From Lentinula raphanica (lineage: Eukaryota > Basidiomycota > Agaricomycetes > Agaricales > Omphalotaceae), in contig JANVFP010000014.1 in NCBI GenBank assembly GCA_027919835.1, forward strand, positions 434,001 through 498,000: a stretch of 64,000 bases of DNA, in the 5' to 3' direction. The notes below the pieces were generated by a model, which had not been told where the DNA came from, made no database searches, and saw nothing but the letters and a program-made list of their open reading frames with translations. The position numbers and the translations under genes were made by a program. Shown here piece by piece: positions 1 to 12,087 of the stretch (position 1 is its first letter; each line of letters begins with the position of its first letter).

Positions 1-1552
1 GAAATCATCATCCTTCTGCGGGGATGGGAGGGTGGAGTTGTTCTCTGTTCCGTTGGATTTAAATTCATTGTCGGGGTCTGAAAGCGTCGATGACACAGAG
101 CGTCGCTTTGTGCGAGCTGGAGTGCGAACATTGTGGACTGGAGGAGCAGCGGAACGTCCAGACGAGTTTGTACGCTGCCGTTGTAGAATTATTGGTATTT
201 CGAGACCCGCATTCTCGTCTTGACTTTCTTCGGTGACAGTTTCAGGATGGAAAAGTGTCGGTTTGGGTTCATTATCGATGTTTTTTCGAATGGTTGTTTC
301 GCTTGGGTTGGGATGGAAGGTGGAAGTGAGTTTATTGCCCTCTAATAACTCATGGTCAGAGTGATCGGGAGTAGTGGGCGCGGAAGTGCCAGATTCGGGA
401 TGTGAGCTTGCACCTGAGTCGGTAGTGGAAGCTTCTGAAGACAGAGCGAAATCCGTGAAATCATGAGTAAGCGGAGATTTGGCACGCGACCGCGATCCTT
501 CGGTGGATATGTTATCTGGATAGTCAGGTTTGTTTGAAGTAAACCACGGATGTTCGAGTATTTGAGGTATAGTCAAGCGCTGCGAGGGTTCCTTCTGTAG
601 AATGTTTTGAATGAGATCTCTAGCATCTGCAACCAACGTTCAGAACTGTAAAGATTCACGATATGGGCACGTACCCTCTGATAACCATTCTGGATCTTCA
701 AATTCGCCTAGTATGACTTTATCGCGCATGATCTGTTCGTCGTCGTCATCGAATGGCAGCATTCCGGTGAGCAGAACGTAGAGTATGACCCCTAGAGACC
801 AGATGTCCACCTCTACAAAAGTTCAGTGATATTCCCCAAAGATGTGCATTTGTACTGACCGGCACCAAGGTACTTCTTTCCCTGTAACATCTCCGGGGAA
901 GCGTATCCAGTCGTCCCGCAATAAGTGTCCATCAACACTCCGCGTTCAAACTCGCGAGTGAAACCAAAGTCTCCAAGCTTGACTCGACACCGTTCGTCAA
1001 GGAGGACGTTTTCCAGTTTCAGATCACGGTGCACTATACCCTTCTCGTGTAGATATGCAACGGCTAGACAGAGTTGGCCAAACAAGAATCGGGTTTCGTC
1101 TTCAGTGAGCCTTCCTTTTTCTGTCAGATAGTCGAAGAGCTCTCCTCCAGAACAAAGCTCGGTGACAATCCAGATGGAAGACTCGGTGGCGATGACTTCG
1201 TACATTTGTGTGATATGGGGATGGTGCAACTGGCGATGATGATGTATTTCGCGAGTGAGCGAAGCGGACATAGATTTCGGGATTTGTTTGATTGCAACAC
1301 GGGTTGAAGTCAGACGATGGGTGCCTATCCGCACTTTTCCATATGCACCTGTCCCGCGAGTTCAATGACTATTGAATGTTTGAAGGATCTGCGCTCACCC
1401 TCGCCAATGACCCTGCCTAAGGTATAGTTCCCTATCACTCTCATCTTCTGCGACGACAACTCCTTTCCGAGTTCATTATAGGCATTAGCAAGATGCGCTT
1501 TCTGGTTTTGGGAGAGGGATCCTGTATGTTTATGACCGTGAATTTTAGACAT
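1..1552 (-). CDS. CAMKL-family Ser/Thr protein kinase, Kin4-like (3' end off the window)
   Basis: Minus-strand spliced gene starting at the ATG at 1552 (MSKIHGHKHTGS). Exon 1 ends with the glycine-loop sequence YTLGRVIGEG, and an intron of about 50 bp follows. The next exon carries VAIK, HRDLKLEN, DFGF and CGTTGYASPEML. Clean introns at 813-859 and 627-674 join the rest of the kinase lobe (VDIWSLGVILY, then DARDLIQNIL). The C-terminal part is Ser/Thr/Pro-rich and runs off the left edge, so the stop is not visible. CAMKL/Kin4-type kinases act in cell-cycle and polarity checkpoints; the exact subfamily is inferred from sequence style only. All catalytic residues are present. The activation-segment motif is CGTTGYASPE rather than the usual GTPxYxAPE. 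Confidence 0.85.
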
Positions 1553-2027
1553 AATAGCATACAAGTGTATGATGATACACTGCAGCAAATTGGAGAGAGG
1601 AGTTCAAGGAGGAGAGAAATGAGAGACTAGGGTGAATGGTTAAAAGTACTAGAGCGACAGAGGGAAACAAATCAAACAAGAAAACTGAACGTCGTGATAG
1701 GTGAATGAGCAGAACATGAACTTCCTGATTTGCTTTCCAAAGATTTCCACAGTGGCGTGGGAATTCGGTTTGAGCCCTCCTCGCACTTTCCTCGGATTCG
1801 CAACACTTTCTTACTGGCCTTTTTCAAGCGCGTTCATTGAGTGACACAATCCAGATGATAGAACTGGTGAGGCGTGAGGGCTTCCGCAAAGAATGCACTA
1901 CTATGTAGATGTTAATTTTTAACCTCTGACATTGATTAATCGCTGTATATAGGTCTACCTCAATATGTTGAGTATGAGATACATAATTAATCAAAGACTT
2001 GCACTCAAGAGTCAACGTTCCTACCAT
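1553..2027. other. Intergenic, kinase promoter side
   Basis: No gene is visible between the kinase start and the stop of the FAD monooxygenase. It should hold the kinase promoter and the 3' UTR of the neighbour. No clear motif was seen. Confidence 0.5.
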
Positions 2028-3836
2028 TTATAGAGAATCCGTGGTGGAAGACCTCCGTGAAATCACTGTCCCGTACATGCTCCACCAGTTGTCAGCCTGC
2101 TCTATCGGATCGTAAGCATAGAAATCCACCTCCTCTCCCCATAGATCATTGAAAGCGTATTCCTTTTCTTCCATGTCTTCACATTCGGACAAACATCGTA
2201 TCTTCGCATCACGAAGATCTCGATCCTCTCCTGAAAGAAGCGTCAACATTCTCAGTTTCCTTGATTCCCAATCTCTGGCAGAGGCACAACGTTCCATCCG
2301 AAGTTCCTCGTGAGCAGAAAGGACTCGAGGGATCTCGTCGACATGCTTTATCCTCGTCAGTAGATAATCGAGAGCGTCAACGTCCTCTATGCACATCGCG
2401 GTGGAATGCATTCCGTCGGGCTTCACAAAGAAACAGATTTCAGAACACCTCCATGGCAAAACTGAGATCTTTGAAAATACATACCATCGTAGGATGAGCA
2501 GATTGCCCAGCAAGAATCACTTTGTCCAAGTCACATATCAGGTTCTCCGGCTCTGGTATGTATACATGACATGTCGGAATCACGAATCCTGCCATCTTGA
2601 GTAGCTTCTGGATACTGCATGGACAAGTAGGTGAGGTCAGAGATATCCCAGCAGAATGCGCTCTATGTACCGAGGTTCAAATCGTTCTAATCTCAGATCG
2701 AAATGGTCAACGGGATATTGTTTTGTCCAGTTGCCTTGGTACTCGGTCATATCGCCCTCCATCTCGGTAGTGATACATAGGGAATATCTGCCACTCGTTT
2801 TCTGAGTTCAAACGCATGTCAAGAAAGGATATCGCATGTAAAACAAACAACTTACATGACATGTTCCGTAGATCACGAATCCATCTCCGAGCCACAGATT
2901 CCACTGTATCATACAGTTAATGTACAGTTGTGAAGCACTAATCATGGGCACTCACGTTCCGTTTCTCGCAAATTCCTTCCAAGTTTTCTAAATCAGGATC
3001 GGCTTGCAGATCCTCCAATGGTACGGAAAACCAAAAGCATACATGCTGAGTAGGTAGCTCTTCAATCTCGCGAAGGAGTACAGCATCCCGGCTGATACTT
3101 CTTAGAGGCCCATCCGCACCAACGATGAGATCGGAATGCAGAATATCTCCATCACTGAGGAGAGCTGCAAGTGGGACGCGTTCGACCTTGACCACAGCAG
3201 TGTTGTAGCGAATTTCAACTCCCTCTCGGCGTGCTAGGTCCTGAAATATAGATACAAGGTCTCCATGCTGTAAGATATCAGTTGTGGCATCAATAAAATG
3301 TACAACTTAAAACTTACTTGTATCAGCAAAAAATCTGCCATGAGATCCCTTAAAAGTTCCTCGTAGAGTTTCAGTACTCCGATTGTTTTCCCACTTTGAC
3401 CTTCAAACAACATGAGCTTTTTCAAAGGTTTCAGAGTCTTAGACGACTGCCAACCTTCTAAAAATCGGAGCTGGTCGATTATCATCCCTGATTTTGCAAG
3501 TTGTAACTGAAGGCCCCATCGTTGTAGGATACGGGTCATATTAGGGGGTGATCTGAAAGTATGAGCATCAGCCTTCCCACTCTCATCTGGGACAAGAGAT
3601 GCATTATTCACGGTATTATACCTTGACTCTGAGTAATAGAGGGATTGAGTTTTTCAACAATGACTATTTCGGGGCGTACGCACTCTATATTTGCCATCGC
3701 CTTTCTCTACTACTACTACCTCGTGTCCTGACCTGCGCAGTATACACGCTGTAGCTAGCCCAGTGATACTTGCACCAATGATTATGATACGGGCAGAAAC
3801 TAATGCTTTCCGAGACGTGGATGGAAGGGCAGGCAT
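2028..3836 (-). CDS. FAD-dependent monooxygenase (aromatic hydroxylase type)
   Basis: Minus-strand spliced gene from the ATG at 3836 to the stop at 2028. The N-terminus has the dinucleotide-binding fold IIIIGASITGLATACIL followed by VVVVEKGDG. The mid-protein DG motif is LIVGADGPLRS (about 3110-3150). The third FAD motif reads ILAGQSAHPTM (about 2490-2520), where the family norm is GDxAHP. Family members hydroxylate aromatic or polyketide substrates with NAD(P)H and O2; the substrate here is unknown. The gene has several short introns (around 3612-3650, 3196-3230, 2905-2940 and others). No signal peptide is seen, so the product is probably cytosolic. Exon edges are approximate. Confidence 0.8.
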
Positions 3837-4746
3837 GTTTTGGACAAGTTCGTATGTAGTCAGGTTGTAGCGGGTGGGCGAGTAAACGGTTCAAGGCAAG
3901 GCTCTGCACGGAGTAGGGAGATATATAGCGCTTTAGACAACCCCCATCAGATGCAACGAGTTTGACGGCATCCCACGAGAAACTCGGAAATACGGAGGAA
4001 ACAATCAAAAGTCCGAAAACATACTGTTGTCGCCGCGGTTTGATGACCATAGTGCACGAGGGTGGTTAATTGAAAGTAGATTGCACATGCATGGCTAGAA
4101 TACACCCTTTGTAAGCCCATTATGCGACCGTTGTACAAAGCCTTATTCGATGAACCTTGGCCGGAGGAGTAGTGAAGACTGATCCTCGTGCAAAGTAGTG
4201 AAAACTGAGCAAGGTTACGGCCGAGAATTTTTCGGACTCACCAAGAGGCCAATGGATCAATACCACCCATTCTCTATCCAGTGATAGGGTAACAACAAGT
4301 ACTAGTACTGAGGCCTGAGGTGGTACTGCGCAGTGAGCAGTGAGCAGTGAGGTGGCTAAGTTTGGAACTACATATAGTAATGCGGGAAGAGTCACGGTGG
4401 CGGTGCTAGAAGTTGAGAAATCATAAAGCGCCCTAAAGCGCCCATCAAGCGCTTTTCCACGCACCTTCATTGGAAACCTCTGTAATGTGAACGTCGTTTT
4501 GACTGCGTTCTTATTTTGCTTCTGGTCAGCGTTCACTATTGCCAAATCCTTGTCGTTCAGTCATTTGCCTGGCTCCGACTGGCAGGGAATTGAAGCCCTA
4601 ACAGCCAACACTCGAAAGGTGCGTAAACAATAACCCTGCAAAATGGATCTAGGTTTGATAACCTTGCTCAGGAATACATAATTTACTTCACGGTCATTCT
4701 AAATAAACCTCTCTCGACGTCAATATTTCTGGAACCAAGTAGATCT
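3837..4746. promoter_or_regulatory. Divergent intergenic region with CATCAAGCGC motif
   Basis: This 0.9 kb stretch separates the divergent FAD monooxygenase and AT-hook genes. It contains several AAGCGC/GCGC blocks near 4435-4455, including CATCAAGCGC, a motif also found in two other promoters of this window. An open frame at 4120-4545 on the minus strand has no family resemblance and is taken as chance. Confidence 0.4.
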
Positions 4747-6783
4747 ATGAATATCACAACACCGGACTCTTTTCTACATGAGGCTAAAGACAAGAAACGA
4801 AAGCCTGGTCGGCCAAAAGGGACCGGAAAGAAAATAAAAGACAGAATCATACCTCCGAAACGACCTGTGGGTCGACCTCGGAGAGACGGACTACCCTCCG
4901 GCTCAGTTACTGTTCGGGCGAAGAGGGTTGTCATTCATCTGGACGATGACTGGGGAAAATCATCGCAGAACGATCCGGATTCATTCCTTTCCTCCCTCGT
5001 ACTTTCTCTCTCTGCGTTACCTCCTCCTGCATCATCCGGTCCAACGGCAGAAGAAGCATTCATGTCCCATCTCAACTCACTCGCACCGACCTCGGCACAT
5101 AACCCACAACTACCGACGCTTTATTCGATCCTCAAAACTTTCTGGCTGCCTACTTCACCCGCATACTTTTCACTGACGGCGTCAACATCGGCACGGACGC
5201 TGTCGGACCATCGTTTCTTCTACTGGGACCCCCAACCACTTGTCTTCGATGGGATCGCGTGTCCTTCATGCTCCTCCCCTTTGCACAATGAAGGCCGGAT
5301 CAAACGGGGTCCTTTGAAGATTTACGATGTCGAACGGCCTTTCTACATCATCGGGGCTGAATACGTTTGCAAAAACGAAGGAAAGAGTTATGCTTCAACT
5401 GATCCTTCTATCCTCCGCGCGCTTCCTGCGAAGCTCAGAGACGAACTTTCCGTCAAACTCGTTCAAGCAGACAAAGATGTGGGCACTGATGAGAATATAT
5501 GGTGCTGGAAGCCTGCAGGAGTCAGCAAAACGCTCTGGAATTTGGTATTGGGTTGTGTTAGGGGCGGTTTGAAGAAGGACATGATCGTCAAACTCATCAG
5601 AGACACACAAAAGGGCGTTCAACCCTTGCCTTTAGCGGGACCTTCCAAGTCCAACCAGAATGGTTTTACGGATGCATACGGCGATGCTTGGACTGCAAAT
5701 ATCGCCACTACTAATGACGACGACGACGACGATCAGACTCAATCACAATCGGAACCACCTACGGAACCACATACCCAGTCATCCAGTTCATATCACCAAG
5801 CTCAGTCCTCTAGGACTACTTCCACCAACTCCATTCGTTTCAAGCCTTATGAGTATGCTCCGAATAATAGCTCTGCTCAAACTCTGCAACCGAATGAAAT
5901 GGACAACGTTACTCTCCATAACACAACACTCTCGCCAGCAAGTTCGAGTTTGACTGCCAGGAGCACCGCAGTCACTCAAAGTCCACCTCAACAGCAAGCG
6001 ATGTTGTCTTCATCTTCGACCACATTGTCACCGCCATCCAATGCCATCACACCTCTTGCTACACACTCTATCCCTACGGTGTCTCTCTCCTCGTCGTCAT
6101 CTTCAACTGTCATGCGTCATCCGAATCCCTACCCTCACGTACAGCAAGCACGGTCTTCCTCATCAAATTCCTCGACCACGTTCAATCAATCCGTATATGA
6201 TTATTCCATGTCTGCCTATCACGCACACGACCAACAACAACAACAACATGCAATGCAACAGTCGCGGTCTTCGATCCAGATACACAATCCGTACGAGCAG
6301 GGGCACACAAACCCGTCTGCCGCTCATGTGCCTGTACATCCTCCCCAGCCAACAAACATGAGTGTAGTAGGCTCATCTTTCGGGTCCCAAAGCATTGATT
6401 ATTCTTCCACCGCTGGTCTCTCTTCTTTGTCTATGTCCAACGTAGGGAGCATTCCACTCCCTCAACATGTCGCCAGTTCAGGGTCTATGTCCTCTAATGT
6501 CCCCATACCTCCCTCACCTCCTTCTACACCGATCCCGAGCCCAATGAACATCTCCACGTCCATCAACGCCGTAAGTGCGACGCCGACATCCTCAGGGGGT
6601 GGATCCCGTAATATCCGCCAGCGTAACCCGCGGCACTGTTCAAAGTGCGGTCTTACGTCCTGTAAAGGCAAAGGTGGAAAATCATACTGTACAAATGCGT
6701 GTAAGGATTGCGGGAGATTCGAGTGTCAGGGCAGGAATTCAAGAAGGCCGGGCAAGAACTGCGAGGAGGGTTGGAATAAGTGA
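4747..6783 (+). CDS. AT-hook protein with zinc-binding DUF6729-like domain
   Basis: Single-exon gene, 678 residues. The N-terminus has AT-hook-like blocks (KPGRPKGTGKK and RPVGRPRRDG, residues about 18-45), which bind the minor groove of AT-rich DNA. Residues about 155-240 form a conserved block with CPSCSSPLHNEG and a later IIGAEYVC. It resembles the fungal DUF6729 domain, often found in transposon-linked proteins; this is a resemblance by eye. The middle (about 310-610) is low-complexity Ser/Thr/Gln/Pro. The C-terminus is cysteine-rich (CSKCGLTSC, CTNACKDCGRFECQG), likely a zinc site. It is probably nuclear. No intron is visible, unlike most neighbours, which could mean retro-origin or simply an intron-poor family. 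Confidence 0.75.
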   Translation: MNITTPDSFLHEAKDKKRKPGRPKGTGKKIKDRIIPPKRPVGRPRRDGLPSGSVTVRAKRVVIHLDDDWGKSSQNDPDSFLSSLVLSLSALPPPASSGPTAEEAFMSHLNSLAPTSAHNPQLPTLYSILKTFWLPTSPAYFSLTASTSARTLSDHRFFYWDPQPLVFDGIACPSCSSPLHNEGRIKRGPLKIYDVERPFYIIGAEYVCKNEGKSYASTDPSILRALPAKLRDELSVKLVQADKDVGTDENIWCWKPAGVSKTLWNLVLGCVRGGLKKDMIVKLIRDTQKGVQPLPLAGPSKSNQNGFTDAYGDAWTANIATTNDDDDDDQTQSQSEPPTEPHTQSSSSYHQAQSSRTTSTNSIRFKPYEYAPNNSSAQTLQPNEMDNVTLHNTTLSPASSSLTARSTAVTQSPPQQQAMLSSSSTTLSPPSNAITPLATHSIPTVSLSSSSSSTVMRHPNPYPHVQQARSSSSNSSTTFNQSVYDYSMSAYHAHDQQQQQHAMQQSRSSIQIHNPYEQGHTNPSAAHVPVHPPQPTNMSVVGSSFGSQSIDYSSTAGLSSLSMSNVGSIPLPQHVASSGSMSSNVPIPPSPPSTPIPSPMNISTSINAVSATPTSSGGGSRNIRQRNPRHCSKCGLTSCKGKGGKSYCTNACKDCGRFECQGRNSRRPGKNCEEGWNK

Positions 6784-6971
6784 TAACTTTTTACGACCCA
6801 AGTCTGCTTCACTAATGTGTATTCAAACCATATCTATTCTTATATCTACATATCCTTCATCTATCCTATAGTGTATTCCTAATAGTCCATCTGTAATGTA
6901 TTCCGCATCAATCATCGAGAGTTGCTTCACTTCCGTCCGACAAAACAGATAGTCCTGTTACATTAGACAAA

Positions 6972-8204
6972 TCAATCATAAATATGTGCCGTATTGAGCC
7001 CAGTTTCATCGTCAGCTAGATCCAAAAACTCCCCATTGTATTCCACTCTTGATTCCCAATCTACGAGGAACATGGTGAACAATTCCAACAGAGGATGAGA
7101 CGAAAACACGTACCTGGTCCCCACTTGACAGTCCAGATCCAACGACACAGATCTCTCAACATCGAGCGATACATCATATTTGCCATTTGGCCCAAAAGCC
7201 ACAGATGACCAGGATCAACCATAAGCATATCCTCATGCCATGCCGACATTGTTCGGACAATTTGTATACAACCAGACTGTAAAAAAGTACGACAGTTGTT
7301 GGTTACACGATTGTACTCCCCAAATCTTGCAATAGTCTCCTCGAAAATCCGTACAAGCTCTTCATGGTTACGGTCGGTCCATCCGCAGACGAACATATGG
7401 TAGCGGGGCGAGCCTTTTGCTGCATCGACCTCATCTTCGCGACATGGTCGATGTAGGAAATAAGGTCGAAAATTAGTTGCACGATCAAGTCTGAGCTCGT
7501 ATTTGTTGGTGGTTGTGTAGAGAACGAAATGTCCGCATAACTTGAAAACTGGGATGGATACAAGGACAGGTTCTCCGTACCTATATCGACCTAACATCGG
7601 TGAAAACACCAGGAAAAGAGAAAAACAGAAAGGAACCTCTCTGAATTCTGGCGCATGATCGCTCGCTCCTGATAAATCCATCGACACCGGAGATATGTAG
7701 AATGTCCAGAATATCCCAGAAGCAGTATAGAGATAACCAACATCGTAAGCTTGAACTTCAAATGCCGTTCTGGTTCTTTCTCTAGCAATATCGTAGCAAG
7801 GATCACAAAACTGTTTCCCCAAGCGGTGAAGATGAGGAGGTTGAACAATATACATGCAGCTCTGCACAGCTTGGTAATATTGTCAACGGGCCTGTACTCG
7901 TAGGATGTTCAGTATTTGAGGACGGAAACGACGCGAACTGCGCTCACTGGAGAGGAGGATAATGAGCTGGACGCGTCCAATAGATATATCCGAGATATCC
8001 TAGCGTTAGAATGCTGCTTCCTATAAACAGAGCATAGCCCCATAGGCCAACCCATTGGCTTGCAAGTGAGGACCATCGATACGCGTAAGGTAGAGGCACC
8101 AGAACCATGAATGCCACTATGCATATACTAGGAGCATAGTTTATGAGGCGTGCTCGAAAAGATTCTCGTGGATATTCAGGAGTATAAGGTTCTAGATGTT
8201 CCAT
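6972..8204 (-). CDS. Membrane protein with C-terminal LRAT/PPPDE-like (permuted papain) domain
   Basis: Minus-strand spliced gene from the ATG at 8204 (MEHLEPYTPEYP). Exon 1 carries two membrane segments (about 7990-8130). After an intron ending in TACAG, exon 2 adds two more (LLIFTAWGNSFVILATILL; LTMLVISILLLGYS). An intron near 7591-7640 leads into a soluble domain with LCGHFVLYTT and RVTNNCRTFLQ. An H...NC pair of this form is the signature of the permuted papain-like fold (LRAT, PPPDE). The last exon ends DETGLNTAHIYD at 6972. Function is not known; acyltransfer or peptidase activity is inference only. It is divergent from the gene at 8455, about 250 bp away, so the two may share a promoter. 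Confidence 0.65.
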
Positions 8205-8454
8205 CAATGGAGATGCGAGGACTCAGCTCAGCAGCTGCGAGTTCATGTAGGTGCCAGCCTGTGCGAGTATGTGGTAGCAATGTTGTAGGGGTAACAAGGT
8301 CGTTGTAAACGTTTTGAAAGCTGCTATAAGTTTTAGCGCTCTCTCTGATCGCTGTAATTTAAGCGCTGAAATGAGGTCAGAGAACCCGGCGTCTTTCTTA
8401 GGCTTCCTCTTCCATCCATATCTGATCTGTCCACGCATTCCAGTCATTCATCGT

Positions 8455-9432
8455 ATGATGAGCCCTCCCAACGCTTCTGCTCATTGGCCCCGTCCAAATC
8501 GATACGATGGGACCCTCCACAAACCCAATAGTAATGACCCACCTTTCTCAGCTAGCATTGGATGGAGAGAACCTAGCGAGGTTGATCGTGTAAAGCAAGA
8601 ATTCTTACCTGGGCAAGGGTTTCCAAAAGACAGCCATACGGATATCCACAAATTCCTCTGCAGTGAGCTCCAGGCTTCTCGGTTGAATGATATTCACAAA
8701 TATCTCTGGATTGCGGGCTGGAACGAGAGCATACATCCTCTACACTGGCATCTTATGGTCAGGCGGAATATTATCACCACAGAAGACCCCGATATGCATC
8801 TCGTATGCACCGACTGGGCTATTTTCGTCAAACCCCTTCCTATATACTTACTGGATTACGACAACTACCTCCAACACATCTCGAATTATGATAGTCTTTC
8901 TCTGGCTGCGAGAGGTTTTCTTCGCTCGTATGCACGCCTAGTCGTGCACGAGAGTGACTTTCTGCTTGCTCAGAAGCATGATTTACTACCTCCGAGCATG
9001 AAGTGGTTGGACTGGACCCGGCTTGCTCGAGAGCTGGCACTGATATCCACTGCGAGCGTCGACAAGCGTTTCAGATACGGTGAACTGCGCTTGTCAAGGC
9101 TCAACTTGATTTACCGTGTATGGCGCGGTCGATTGATGTACTTTCGGCTGCACCGCAGCTACACTGCATACTTTGTAGACCAGTACAAAGGCTCGCTGGT
9201 CTTGTTCGCGTACACGACCGTCATACATGCGGCGTTGCAGACTATGTTGAGTGCAGAAGGAACAGAATCATCGAGTTTGGAGGTGTTGTCCCAGTTGTCA
9301 TTCTGGTTCGGAGCAATGACAATTTCGTTTGTTCTAGTTTCTGCGTTATCTCAGAGTCTTTACCTGTTGGTGGTGTTTTTGTATAATTTGCTAGCCACTT
9401 TGAGGGCACCCAAACAATTCAAGAGAGACTGA
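8455..9432 (+). CDS. Fungal conserved protein, DUF6601-like, with C-terminal membrane segments
   Basis: Single-exon gene of about 325 residues. The frame is open upstream to 8314, but the ATG pair at 8455/8458 (MMSPPNASAH) is the more likely start, since residues before it are atypical and lie in the divergent promoter. The N-terminal half contains HKYLWIAGWNESIHPLHWH and a central VDKRFRYGELRLSRLN block, which resembles the fungal family DUF6601. Two hydrophobic segments follow (about 9200-9235 and 9300-9395), ending in a short basic tail. Likely an integral membrane protein of unknown function. Confidence 0.65.
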   Translation: MMSPPNASAHWPRPNRYDGTLHKPNSNDPPFSASIGWREPSEVDRVKQEFLPGQGFPKDSHTDIHKFLCSELQASRLNDIHKYLWIAGWNESIHPLHWHLMVRRNIITTEDPDMHLVCTDWAIFVKPLPIYLLDYDNYLQHISNYDSLSLAARGFLRSYARLVVHESDFLLAQKHDLLPPSMKWLDWTRLARELALISTASVDKRFRYGELRLSRLNLIYRVWRGRLMYFRLHRSYTAYFVDQYKGSLVLFAYTTVIHAALQTMLSAEGTESSSLEVLSQLSFWFGAMTISFVLVSALSQSLYLLVVFLYNLLATLRAPKQFKRD

Positions 9433-9569
9433 GCGCCGAGCGGGGATAGCGAACACTTGACTGTATTCTATATGATTAGTATATCCAATGTTGAATGGTA
9501 CATGCAAGGAAGACGACAGCGTATGATCATAGATGTTTCTTTGTGATGTTTCTTTAGGAGCAACAACAC

Positions 9570-10920
9570 TCAACCCTTCCACCAGTTATCGTGCTCGTAA
9601 CTCGCGTTGATACCCTATGCGAAATTAGACTAGATGTAGAGATTTATTCGAGAGAGACATTACCATTGTGATGAACCCGACTAGTCCCTGGTTGATCACA
9701 CCTCCGAGCAAGTGCATCTTGAAAATCGGATTGTATTCACCCTCTGGGCCGTGCGAGTCCTCAAAGATGTTGAGCGAGTCGCGCCAATTGCGTGTGCGGC
9801 CGCGGATGTCACGGATGGGGTTCTCGACATAGGGGTACATCTACAAGAGCAATCAATAACTCGACCTTGCCAGAAGATTATCGTCTGAGGATGTAAAACT
9901 TGCCTTGTCTACCTGCAGATTGAGGTCATCCTCAAAGAAGAACTGACCCACATGGGCAAGCTTTCCACCATCGAATGTCCCATTGGAATTCTCCGTCCAG
10001 GTCGTGAAGACTTTGGTGTGAACGTGAGTGGCACGGCCGGTATAGTATCCAGGGAAGATTGTCGTAAACCGAGCTACCCCATGAGAGTTGGTCGGCCAAG
10101 CACCTCTCAACCATTGCTCGTGGAAATTGGTACGGGGGAAAGCAGACAAAAGCCCTGAACGCTTTCCTCCCACTTGGGGTTGTTCGTTTGCAAGATGAGG
10201 CGCGGGTTCGGGGTGCCCGGCGTAGTGACCGGTGGCATTGGCTTGCCATATGTCTACAAGGACGTTCGGTAGTGGTTTGCAGGTGTTGACATCAATAACT
10301 CCAATGTCAAGGTAGGTAAGAAGACCGATTTGGTATTCAGCGATGTTTTGACGAATCGGATGGCCTGACTTGTGATAATAGGGACCCTCGGTAACTATAG
10401 GAGCTGAGAGTAATGGGTGTGCTAGTTAGCGACCGTATTAGAGAAAGTGTGTGAAGCATGCTCACCGAGAACACAAGAATTATTTTGCATTTCTGTTTCT
10501 TCTTCGACAACGTCGCAGGCTAGTATTTCTTGTCTACCTTGCACGGTTTCTGAACCATCTGACGCATAAGTTCCTGAGGCAAATAGTTCCTCGTTCGTTG
10601 GTAAAGAAGGATTCCCGGCGCTCGGTATGGATGTAGGAGCGAAGGCTGCTTGATTGAGTGGTAGTCCCGACAGTACTTGTTGCTGCCATGCACGTTTGCG
10701 GGCAGCTGTGAATTCCCCTACTGCGGGCGCGCACTGTAATGTCATACTAAAGGTAAGTAATGATAGTGGTATTGAAGGTGGCACAACGCACATAATAGGC
10801 AGCTCTCTGCAAAGCCCTCTGTGTCTCAATCTCTGCATCGGTCTTAGGCTCCTTGTGAGCATATACTGTGGCAACGCCCAACAGACTAAGAAGTAAAGTC
10901 CAGGAATGAGAACAAACCAT
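9570..10920 (-). CDS. Secreted intradiol ring-cleavage dioxygenase
   Basis: Minus-strand spliced gene from ATG 10920 to TGA 9570-9572. It begins with a signal peptide (SWTLLLSLLGVATVYA). Short introns follow, the first with GTGCGT right after RALQRAAYY. The mature part has CAPAVGEFTAARKRAWQQ and then the intradiol core: EGPYYHKSGHP, the mid-domain, and PGYYTGRATHVHTKV. The family binds Fe(III) with two Tyr and two His, and all four candidate ligands are visible. The C-terminal exon ends GINASYEHDNWWKG. Secreted fungal members cleave catechol-type aromatics and are linked to lignin or plant-phenolic breakdown. All exons join in frame, so the gene looks intact. Confidence 0.9.
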
Positions 10921-11392
10921 GACGATTACACTGAAAAGGCTGATGGCATGGTAAATTAGCTTTGAGACGACTTTTATAGGTGGAGGTCATTTGGGATCCG
11001 GACCAAGCCTTGAAATTGATTTTGGATCCGTCAGTGAGGTCAGCTGGGAAGGAAGCCGATCGCGTCGTACGGAAGAAGCATCAAAAATTGTTCTAGATCA
11101 TGGCGGCATCGGAAAGCGCCGAACGGCCGTACATGAAAGATATCTTTGGCCATCCCGCCTTTAGGCCGACAGTCGACTCATGATTCATCTCTATCTCTTC
11201 AGAACGTTCGAGGTTCAAGCAGAGGGCTTCATGCTTTGTCAAACTGCAACCTTGCGGCCTCTTGCGGGGGTTCAATCGAAATTATTGGCCTTGAGACAAC
11301 ACGAGTCCGAATCTTGAGCTGAATGATAGAACGGGAACAGAACTAGGAATACAAAGAGTGCGAACGAACGGATTCAACGATGCTACAACGCT
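10921..11392. other. Intergenic
   Basis: About 470 bp upstream of the dioxygenase and downstream of PRE1. No gene or strong motif is visible; it holds the dioxygenase promoter. Confidence 0.4.
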
Positions 11393-12087
11393 TCATAGTT
11401 CGATTTCTCGTGCACCGTCTTTGTCCACGACTTTAACCTTGTACTTCCCAGGGCTGACGACTAGCCGCTTCGCGACCTCCTCGATACATCTCTGCAAGGT
11501 TGCTAATCCTTCCTCCAATGTAGCTTCTGGATCGTGGTACCTACACACAGACGAAACAAAGTGAGTGCTAACTTTGGTTAGATGACGGGTGTCGCCTTAC
11601 CTGTCGAGCAAACTCAAGGCAAAATAGCTTCCATAGCCATGAGCACCAAACGGCACTTCCGTCATTGTCCCAAGATAATCTATCCAATACAGATGGGGCT
11701 TTTCCTCCGTCACATCGTATCCACCAAGCATAAGGTTAACAGAGTATGGCTTCCTAGAACGAAGTGATTGTGCCAAGGAACGACGAATCCAAGAGGCAGC
11801 AGCAGATGGTCGCAAGGAATAGTTGTTTCGGATATGGAAGAGACGCAGATTGCGTTCAACGTATTCAGAAAACTGGATAGTATCGCCTGAAAGGTACTTC
11901 AGTATACCACAATGGAAACGCTGCATTGATGCATACCTGGTTCTCCTGAATAAGACATGAGTAGATGAGGGCTGACAACCTTGATTTTGTCCTCGTCAGT
12001 CTTCATCTTGACGATGGATCGAGCGGCTGTAGTGTCTGACGCGACTATAACATAACCTTTGCCAGTGAGAGCGAACGAGGTTTCCAT
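11393..12087 (-). CDS. PRE1: 20S proteasome subunit beta-4 (PRE1/PSMB2)
   Basis: Minus-strand spliced gene from ATG 12087 (METSFALTGKGYVIVASDTT) to TGA 11393-11395. Visible blocks are ARSIVKMKTDEDKI, YSGEPG, a long middle exon with PYSVNLMLGGYD and YWIDYLGTM, GAHGYGSYFALSLLDR, and a last exon on ATLEEGLATLQRC. Two introns separate three main exons. This is a non-catalytic beta subunit: it has no propeptide-Thr start, as expected for beta-4. Length of about 200 residues fits the family. It is divergent from GLE1, about 350 bp away. Confidence 0.92.

Noticed and set aside
4120..4545. 141-codon minus-strand frame
   Set aside because: It lies in a divergent promoter and has no recognisable family or exon structure.
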